From NCBI GenBank assembly GCA_945876985.1, contig CAMCQX010000140.1:1-5251 (forward strand): DNA of 5,251 nt, given 5' to 3'. How positions within the stretch are numbered: the first letter of the stretch is position 1; each line of letters opens with the position of its first letter. The position numbers were made by a program, and so were the translations under genes. This document shows, piece after piece, positions 1 to 5,251 of this stretch. Source of the DNA: Chitinophaga pinensis. Its GTDB lineage: Bacteria > Bacteroidota > Bacteroidia > UKL13-3. Below the pieces are notes generated by a model. The model was given only the letters and a program-made list of their open reading frames with translations. It was not told where the DNA came from and searched no databases.

Positions 1-1896
1 ACCAATAATCCTCCAATTATAGCCAACATGAGCAATGAATGTGTAATAGTTGGTGATTTACTTCAAAAAAATATTTCAGCCAGTGATCCCGACATTAACA
101 ATGTAACACTTACTGCATCTGGTGGACCATTTACCCAAAAATTTGGCGCTGCTTTTACCTCTCCAACAATTGCAATTGGTAATCCAACGGGGTTTTTATT
201 TAGATGGAGACCAGCTTGTACTTCTATTCGTGCAGCGCTTTTTCAAGCCGATTTTAAAGCTGTAGACAATGGATCGCCATTTCCACTTTCACACTTTAAT
301 CATTTTAAAATAAAAGTAATTGGACCAGCGCCCAAAAATTTTAACATTAATCAAGATGGCAATGGATTTAAATTAAACTGGAGTCCTGATAGTTGTAATT
401 TTGCTTTTGGATATAAAATATATAGACGAATAGATTCCTCATTTTGGAATCCAGGATGTCAAAATGGAGTTCCCGCATCTACAGGATTTGAATTATTAGA
501 TACAACACAAGGAGTAAATAACACCAACTATTTTGATAATAATAATGGCAAAGGATTATCACCGTTAATAAATTATTGTTATAGAATTACTTCATTTTAT
601 TTGGCCAGAAATGATGAAGGTCAAATAGTAGGATTAGCAGAAAGTTCAGAAGGAGTTGCCAGTAAAGAAATTTGTGGAATTATTACCAGAACAAAGCCAA
701 TTATTACCCATGTAAGTGTTTTAAAAACTGATGTGTCAAATGGTGCTATTTTAGTAAAATGGTTAAAGCCTTTATTCCTTGATTCTATTCAATTTGCTCC
801 ACCATATACCATTCAATTACAAAGAACAGTTTTTGGAAATGCTAATTATATAAATATAGGAGTTGGTAAAACGTACAATTCATTTAGTGAAATAATGAAT
901 GATAGTTTAGTTGATTCTATCATAAATACTCAAACCATTCAGTATAATTATAAATTGATGTTTTATTGCACTAAAACATTAAATCCTCTTTCCTATATTG
1001 ACCAAAGTGTAGCAGCAAGTTCGGTTTATTTGATGCCCAATAACACCGATAAAGCCATTATTTTAAATTATAAATTTGATGTTCCTTGGACCAATAAATC
1101 CTTTAATATTTACAGAAAAAATGGTACTGATTTTACTTTATTAACAAATACAATTAACACTTCTTATAGAGATACCGGTTTAATAAATGGGCAAACTTAT
1201 TGTTACTATGTCACTACAATTGGAAAGTATAGTTTATTGACTGATTCTTTGTTTAATAATTCGCAAGAAGCTTGTGGAATTCCAAAAGATACCATTCCTC
1301 CTTGCATTCCAGTTCTTAGCTATATTAGTCCGTGTACACAGTTTAATTTAAACAATATTATTTTGAATTGGTCTTATCCAAGCTCATGCACGCAAGATGT
1401 AGAAACTTATAAAATTTATTACAGAAAGAAAAATACTTTATCTTGGGTTTTAATTGCTGCTAGCAATGCAAATACATTTTCATATACCGATACAAATTCA
1501 CTATTAAAGTATAGCATAGCAGGTTGTTATGCTGTTACCGCTACTGATTCTACAGGGAATGAAAGTAACATCAATGGAAATGCTTTTTGTATTGATAATT
1601 GCCCATACTATGAATTACCAAATGTATTTACTCCAAATGGTGATGGTATCAATGATTTATTTAAACCTAGAAAGTACCGCTTTATAGAAAAAATAGATTT
1701 TCAAGTTTTTAACCGTTGGGGCAATCCAGTTTTTGATACTGAAAACATAGATATCAATTGGAATGGTAAAGACAAAGAATCTGGAAAAGATTTATCAAGT
1801 GGCGTATATTTTTACACTTTAAAAATATACGAAAATTATTTATCAGGTACAGTAATGAAACCTGTAAGAGGAACCATTACAATTATAAGAGAATAA
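1..1896 (+). CDS. Secreted multidomain surface protein with T9SS type B sorting domain (5' partial)
   Basis: The reading frame is open from base 1, so the ATG at 28 is probably internal: the nine codons before it (TNNPPIIAN) fit the linker that opens an Ig/cadherin-like domain. Numbering from base 1, residues 1-108 form that domain, with a DPD motif and Cys14/Cys73. About four fibronectin type III-like modules follow, near 109-228, 233-345, 347-428 and 433-535. The first, third and fourth show the clearest strand patterns (LNW, YKIY, YCY), and modules are punctuated by ICGI/ACGI-type Cys motifs. Residues 539-631 match the gliding-motility-associated type B C-terminal domain: NVFTPNGDGIND, then FNRWG, WNGKD, SGVYFY and a final RGTITIIRE. 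By family knowledge this domain sends a Sec-exported protein through the type IX secretion system to the surface or medium. No catalytic domain is visible; adhesion or a structural role is inference. The signal peptide would lie upstream of the window. The gene ends in tandem TAA stops. Confidence 0.9.
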   Translation, partial: TNNPPIIANMSNECVIVGDLLQKNISASDPDINNVTLTASGGPFTQKFGAAFTSPTIAIGNPTGFLFRWRPACTSIRAALFQADFKAVDNGSPFPLSHFNHFKIKVIGPAPKNFNINQDGNGFKLNWSPDSCNFAFGYKIYRRIDSSFWNPGCQNGVPASTGFELLDTTQGVNNTNYFDNNNGKGLSPLINYCYRITSFYLARNDEGQIVGLAESSEGVASKEICGIITRTKPIITHVSVLKTDVSNGAILVKWLKPLFLDSIQFAPPYTIQLQRTVFGNANYINIGVGKTYNSFSEIMNDSLVDSIINTQTIQYNYKLMFYCTKTLNPLSYIDQSVAASSVYLMPNNTDKAIILNYKFDVPWTNKSFNIYRKNGTDFTLLTNTINTSYRDTGLINGQTYCYYVTTIGKYSLLTDSLFNNSQEACGIPKDTIPPCIPVLSYISPCTQFNLNNIILNWSYPSSCTQDVETYKIYYRKKNTLSWVLIAASNANTFSYTDTNSLLKYSIAGCYAVTATDSTGNESNINGNAFCIDNCPYYELPNVFTPNGDGINDLFKPRKYRFIEKIDFQVFNRWGNPVFDTENIDINWNGKDKESGKDLSSGVYFYTLKIYENYLSGTVMKPVRGTITIIRE

Positions 1897-1899
1897 TAA

Positions 1900-3033
1900 A
1901 TGCAAAAATATGATTGCATCATTATTGGTGGTGGGTTGGGAGGATTAACGCTTTCCATTCAACTAGCAAAAAAGGGTTACCAAATAGCTTTATTGGAAAA
2001 AGAAATTTATCCTTTTCACAAAGTTTGTGGTGAATACATAGCCATGGAATCTTGGAATTATTTAATCAATTGTGGAATTCAATTACCCAATTTACATTTA
2101 CCAAGATTAGAAAAATTGAAAGTTTCGGCACCTAACGGAAATTTTATTGAACATCCTTTAAATCCTGGTGGATTTGGAATTTCACGACATAAACTAGACC
2201 ATTTATTAGCAATAGAAGCAAAGAAACTAGGTGTAAATTTAATTGAAAATTGTAAGGTAAATGATGTAACAGAAATCAATGAAAACCATTATTTAGTTCA
2301 TTCAAATTTTGAAACCATAGAAGCAAAAATTGTCATTGGAAGCTATGGAAAGCGGAGCAATTTAGATGTAAAATTAAACAGGGATTTTATACAAAATAAA
2401 GCCAAAGGATTAGATAATTATATTGGGATCAAATACCATGTAAAAGCAAATTTACCAAATGATATAATAGAACTGCATAACTTTAAAAACGGGTATTGCG
2501 GAATTTCTAAAATTGAAGAGGATAAGTATTGTATGTGTTATTTAACAACCGCACAAAATTTAAAAGACCATCAAGGAAATATTAAAAAAATGGAGGAAAA
2601 TGTTTTGTATAAAAATCCGTTTTTAAAAACATATTTTACCTCCTTTGAAAGTTTTTACGAAGAGCCCTTGGCAATATCACAAATAAATTTTTCCAATAAA
2701 ACTCAATACGAAAGCGGAATATTAATGCTTGGTGATGCTGCAGGGTTAATTACACCACTGTGTGGAAATGGAATGAGTATGGCCATGAAAGCAGCTAAAA
2801 TATTGAGCGAATTACTTCCACAATATTTTGAAAATGAAATCAATAAAACACATTTAATGGCAAAATATATGTTTCAATGGAAACAAAATTTTAGTACTAG
2901 ACTTTGGGCAGGAAGGAGAATTCAGGGAGTTTTTGGCAATGAAATGATGACAAACTTGCTCATAAATGCAATAAAACCAATGCCTTTTTTAGTAAACAAA
3001 CTGGTTTCTTTAACGCATGGAAAGTCATTTTAA
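1900..3033 (+). CDS. NAD(P)/FAD-dependent oxidoreductase, geranylgeranyl-reductase-like
   Basis: This complete 377-residue flavoprotein belongs to the p-hydroxybenzoate hydroxylase/geranylgeranyl reductase fold group. The N-terminal Rossmann motif is G10-x-G12-x-x-G15, with Glu33 ending the second strand where the FAD ribose is bound. A KVCGE motif lies at 41-45, at the place of the KxCGG-type motif of geranylgeranyl reductases. The mid-protein motif is GSYGKRS (147-153) in place of the more common GADGxxS. The second FAD motif is GDAAG (278-282), followed by Pro286 and GNG (289-291). There is no signal peptide or convincing membrane segment, so it is probably cytosolic or membrane-peripheral. 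The start is firm because stop codons at 1894-1899 lie in the same frame directly before the ATG. Relatives in Bacteroidota often sit near polyketide or lipid/pigment genes, but none is visible here, so the substrate (reduction of an isoprenoid or polyene, or hydroxylation) is unknown. It probably shares a transcript with the surface-protein gene upstream. Confidence 0.9.
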   Translation: MQKYDCIIIGGGLGGLTLSIQLAKKGYQIALLEKEIYPFHKVCGEYIAMESWNYLINCGIQLPNLHLPRLEKLKVSAPNGNFIEHPLNPGGFGISRHKLDHLLAIEAKKLGVNLIENCKVNDVTEINENHYLVHSNFETIEAKIVIGSYGKRSNLDVKLNRDFIQNKAKGLDNYIGIKYHVKANLPNDIIELHNFKNGYCGISKIEEDKYCMCYLTTAQNLKDHQGNIKKMEENVLYKNPFLKTYFTSFESFYEEPLAISQINFSNKTQYESGILMLGDAAGLITPLCGNGMSMAMKAAKILSELLPQYFENEINKTHLMAKYMFQWKQNFSTRLWAGRRIQGVFGNEMMTNLLINAIKPMPFLVNKLVSLTHGKSF

Positions 3034-3056
3034 CTACATTATATTGAAACAAATAA

Positions 3057-3087
3057 TTTGCTTCTTAAAATTAAAGTTTTATATTGT
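3057..3087 (+). promoter_or_regulatory. Weak candidate promoter upstream of dapB
   Basis: The 93-base gap between the oxidoreductase gene and dapB holds a TTTG (3057-3060), 19 bases, then TATATTGT (3080-3087). This resembles the Bacteroidota sigma factor pattern TTTG / TAnnTTTG in spacing, but the -7 element matches only four of its six fixed positions. It would place the transcript start about 30 bases before the dapB ATG. The whole gap is AT-rich, so a chance match is quite possible. I see no GC-rich hairpin with a T-run in this gap, so there is no support for a terminator after the oxidoreductase gene. Confidence 0.25.
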
Positions 3088-3126
3088 GCAATCAAATTAA
3101 TAAGCCTCAAATTCATTTAATTAATT

Positions 3127-3867
3127 ATGAAAATAGCACTTCTTGGATATGGTAAAATGGGAAAAGCAATTGAAAAAATTGCCATTGCCAAAGGCCATGA
3201 AATTGTTTACCGTGTTGACTTAAACAATGCCTTTGATTTTTTACCTTTAAGTTTGCAAAACGTAGATGTAGCCATTGATTTTAGCATGCCAACTGCCGCA
3301 GTTGATAATATTTTAAAATGTTTTGAAGCAAATGTGCCAATTGTGGTAGGAACTACTGGTTGGTATGATCAATTTGATGAAATCAAAGAAAAATGTTTGT
3401 CAGAAAAACAAAGCATGGTTTATAGTAGTAATTTTAGTATTGGTGTAAATATATTTTATAAAATAAATAAAATGTTGGCACAAATAATGAAAAATCATGA
3501 CTATGATGTAATGATTAATGAATCTCACCATACCGCTAAAAAAGACCATCCAAGCGGAACTGCATTGACTTTGGCTAATCAAATAATGGCGGAAAACACT
3601 AAGAAAGAAAAAATAAAAGATCGTTTATTATTTGACAATTCTACTCCGGCACAAAGCACCAAATCGAACGAGTTATTAATTGAAAGTTACAGAGAAGGAG
3701 ATATCATGGGCGACCATACTGTACGTTATGAAAATATAATTGACATCATAGAAATTACCCATAGCGCTAAAAGCAGGTATGGATTTGCACAAGGTGCTGT
3801 TCTGGCTGCCGAATGGTTAGTTGGCAAAAAAGGCATTTATACCCTTGATGATATATTACAATTTTAA
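3127..3867 (+). CDS. dapB: 4-hydroxy-tetrahydrodipicolinate reductase (DapB)
   Basis: DapB reduces the dehydrated product of DapA to tetrahydrodipicolinate with NAD(P)H, in the cytosolic pathway to diaminopimelate (peptidoglycan) and lysine. All family landmarks are present in the 246 residues: nucleotide-binding G7-x-G9-x-x-G12 near the N terminus, DFSMP (51-55), VGTTGW (74-79), SNFSIGVN (101-108), and the catalytic/substrate segment ESHHTAKKDHPSGTAL (132-147). By comparison with the E. coli enzyme, His134 is the likely proton donor and Lys138 the catalytic lysine, with PSGT (142-145) binding substrate carboxylate. GDHTV (195-199) and the C-terminal AQGAVLAAEW helix (221-230) also fit. It is shorter than the E. 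coli enzyme (about 273 residues), as is usual in Bacteroidota. An in-frame TAA at 3118-3120 fixes the start at this ATG. No Shine-Dalgarno is visible. lepB follows after 95 bases, a recurrent neighbour in this phylum. Confidence 0.97.
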   Translation: MKIALLGYGKMGKAIEKIAIAKGHEIVYRVDLNNAFDFLPLSLQNVDVAIDFSMPTAAVDNILKCFEANVPIVVGTTGWYDQFDEIKEKCLSEKQSMVYSSNFSIGVNIFYKINKMLAQIMKNHDYDVMINESHHTAKKDHPSGTALTLANQIMAENTKKEKIKDRLLFDNSTPAQSTKSNELLIESYREGDIMGDHTVRYENIIDIIEITHSAKSRYGFAQGAVLAAEWLVGKKGIYTLDDILQF

Positions 3868-3906
3868 AATTTACCGTTTACAATCAATACAAACAATTTA
3901 ACAAAA

Positions 3907-3935
3907 TTTGAATGATTAATAGTTAAGTATGTTTA
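3907..3935 (+). promoter_or_regulatory. Candidate Bacteroidota-type promoter for lepB
   Basis: In the dapB-lepB gap a TTTG (3907-3910) is followed after 17 bases by TATGTTTA (3928-3935). This matches TAnnTTTG at five of six fixed positions (the final G is A). The spacing is within the range described for Bacteroidota promoters (-33 TTG and -7 TAnnTTTG). Transcription would begin around 3940-3943, leaving a leader of about 20 bases before the lepB ATG. The -7 element lies within the inverted repeat at 3919-3940. The match is by eye in AT-rich DNA and is unproven. Confidence 0.4.
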
Positions 3936-3940
3936 ACTAT
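3919..3940. repeat. Short inverted repeat (8-bp arms) between dapB and lepB
   Basis: ATAGTTAA (3919-3926) and its exact reverse complement TTAACTAT (3933-3940) flank a six-base spacer, GTATGT, in which a G-T wobble could extend the stem by one pair. It has only one G/C pair per arm and no T-run after it, so it is a poor intrinsic terminator. Its position over the candidate lepB -7 element would suit an operator for a dimeric regulator, or it may be a chance palindrome in AT-rich DNA. Confidence 0.45.
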
Positions 3941-3962
3941 GTATATTCAATAAACAAAATAC

Positions 3963-5251
3963 ATGAATAATATAAAAGGAAATAGCAACCTAGTTAAAGG
4001 TAATTTTTTTACAGAGTTGTTTAATTATTTTTACAAAAGCCCTAAAAATTTCAGTAAAAAACAATGGTCAATTATTACCATTTGGATTGTAGTAAATTTT
4101 ATATGTATGTTTTTATACATGGCTGCTGGCGCTTCATTTGGCTTAGCTTTGGTAAATTGTATTTATGGAATACTCATTATATTTGGCTATTTTACAAGAG
4201 TAATTGCAATGTTAATTGCACCCATTTTTATATTAATATTTAAAATAGTTGGCTTGGTTTTCAAACAAGAAAATGAAATTCAAACTGCTTACGAATGGAG
4301 CGATGCTTTGATATTTGCAACCATAGCTGCCACCATTATTCGTGGTTATTTTATGGAAGCTTACACCATTCCAACTTCATCTATGGAAAAATCATTATTG
4401 GTTGGTGATTTTTTATTTGTAAGTAAATACAGCTATGGAAACAGGCTACCACAAACACCTTTAAGCTTTCCGTTTGTGCATAATAAATTACCTTTTTCTG
4501 AAACCACACAATCGTATATGGAATGGATGAAAATGCCATACACTCGCTTATTTGCAGTATCTTCTATTAAAAACAATGACGTAGTTGTGTTCAATTATCC
4601 ATTTGAAATAGACAAACCAACAGATAAAAAAGAAAATTATATCAAGCGTTGTGTGGGCATAGCTGGCGACAGTTTAAAAGTAGTAAATCAGCAATTATTT
4701 ATTAATAATAAACCTGCTGACAATCCTGATTTGATGCAACATTTTTACAAAGTAGTAAGTACTGAAGGTATCAGCGAAAAGTTTATCAAAGACAATGACA
4801 TTACAGAAGGTGGTGCTACTGATAAAGGATATTTGTTAATCAATTTATCAAATAAATCGAAAGCCAAATTGAAAGAATTGCCAGGAATTGTTTCAATTGA
4901 AAAAAATGATACCACTTTCATCAGTGGCTATACCACTTTTCAAGAAAAATATAAGTGGAGTATTGATGATTATGGTCCTATTTACATTCCAAAAAGTGGC
5001 GATGTAATAGAAATGAATGAGCATAATTTTGATGTGTATCAATTTGCCATTAAACATTATGAAGATAACCCAACTTTAACTTGGGAAAATGGACAAGCCA
5101 TGAATAATGGGCAAGCAATAAAAACTTATCAGTTTAAGTATAACTATTATTTTATGATGGGCGATAACCGTGATAATTCAGCGGATAGTCGTTTTTGGGG
5201 ATTTGTTCCTGAAACTCATATTGTAGGTAAAGCACTTTTTGTTTGGATGAG
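3963..5251 (+). CDS. lepB: Signal peptidase I (3' partial)
   Basis: Signal peptidase I is the membrane serine protease that removes Sec signal peptides outside the inner membrane. The frame runs from ATG 3963 to the window edge (429 full codons) with no stop. An in-frame TAA at 3951-3953 fixes the start. Hydrophobic stretches near 35-57, 58-78, 80-100 and 114-130 suggest about four membrane segments, the last leading into the catalytic domain. Box B is [10 protein letters not shown] (136-145), with Ser140 as the likely nucleophile. Box D is [11 protein letters not shown] (226-236), with Lys228 as the general base. Box E is [11 protein letters not shown] (400-410), followed by FWGFVPE. The spacings Ser140-Lys228 (88) and Lys228-box E (172) exceed those I recall for E. 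coli (about 55 and 127) and far exceed those of Gram-positive enzymes. These extra loops are typical of the enlarged Bacteroidota type. Only a short C-terminal tail should be missing. The gene follows dapB and may have its own promoter. Confidence 0.95.
   Translation, partial: MNNIKGNSNLVKGNFFTELFNYFYKSPKNFSKKQWSIITIWIVVNFICMFLYMAAGASFGLALVNCIYGILIIFGYFTRVIAMLIAPIFILIFKIVGLVFKQENEIQTAYEWSDALIFATIAATIIRGYFMEAYTIPTSSMEKSLLVGDFLFVSKYSYGNRLPQTPLSFPFVHNKLPFSETTQSYMEWMKMPYTRLFAVSSIKNNDVVVFNYPFEIDKPTDKKENYIKRCVGIAGDSLKVVNQQLFINNKPADNPDLMQHFYKVVSTEGISEKFIKDNDITEGGATDKGYLLINLSNKSKAKLKELPGIVSIEKNDTTFISGYTTFQEKYKWSIDDYGPIYIPKSGDVIEMNEHNFDVYQFAIKHYEDNPTLTWENGQAMNNGQAIKTYQFKYNYYFMMGDNRDNSADSRFWGFVPETHIVGKALFVWM

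Noticed and set aside
28..30. ATG at 28 as the true start of the surface protein
   Set aside because: The frame is open to base 1, the preceding codons encode a typical domain linker, and no signal peptide follows this Met, although a T9SS cargo needs one.
100..1600. Tandem DNA repeats within the surface-protein gene, given its repeated protein modules
   Set aside because: The fibronectin-like modules share only structural pattern; no repeated nucleotide blocks were seen, so there is no recent internal duplication.
2079..2279. 66-codon open frame on the minus strand within the oxidoreductase gene
   Set aside because: It is wholly antisense to a well-supported gene with FAD motifs, has no recognisable domain and no separate regulatory signals.
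3050..3060. CAAAT-A-ATTTG palindrome after the oxidoreductase gene
   Set aside because: The five-base arms with a one-base centre are too short and AT-rich to distinguish from chance, and they cannot fold into a terminator hairpin.
3064..3087. Possible terminator formed by AAAATTAAAGTTTT after the oxidoreductase gene
   Set aside because: Only four A-T pairs could form and there is no G/C-containing stem, so it would not be stable.
3400..3582. 60-codon open frame on the minus strand within dapB
   Set aside because: It lies opposite the conserved catalytic region of dapB; the composition is what an antisense shadow of AT-rich coding DNA would give.

Overview
The window is strongly AT-rich and carries four genes, all on the + strand and tightly packed. 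It looks like a chromosomal segment from a member of the Bacteroidota. The firmest clue is the C-terminal type B sorting domain of the type IX secretion system (T9SS) in the first gene, since that secretion system is confined to this phylum and close relatives. Two other points agree: no gene has a clear Shine-Dalgarno sequence, and the signal peptidase has the enlarged form common in the phylum. The genus cannot be told from the sequence.

Layout: (1) Bases 1-1896 hold the 3' part of a large secreted cell-surface protein with an Ig/cadherin-like domain, about four fibronectin type III-like modules and a T9SS type B C-terminal domain. Its start lies outside the window. (2) Bases 1900-3033 encode a complete FAD-dependent oxidoreductase of the geranylgeranyl-reductase-like group. 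Its ATG comes directly after the tandem stops of the first gene, in the same frame. (3) A 93-base gap is followed by dapB (3127-3867), the reductase of the lysine/diaminopimelate pathway. (4) A 95-base gap contains a short hairpin overlapping a plausible Bacteroidota-type promoter. It is followed by lepB (from 3963), signal peptidase I, which runs off the right edge and has no stop within the window.

Functionally, the first two genes probably share a transcript, although no shared pathway is evident. dapB and lepB are housekeeping genes, for cell wall/lysine precursors and Sec signal-peptide removal, and this pair is a recurrent neighbourhood in Bacteroidota as I recall it. LepB would be expected to remove the Sec signal peptide from exported proteins, including T9SS cargo such as the first gene's product, but their proximity here may be chance.

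I see no mobile element, CRISPR array, tRNA, rRNA or obvious undescribed system. This is mostly ordinary core-genome sequence. The points most worth a second look are the enlarged architecture of LepB, the zero-gap same-frame gene junction, and the hairpin/promoter overlap upstream of lepB.
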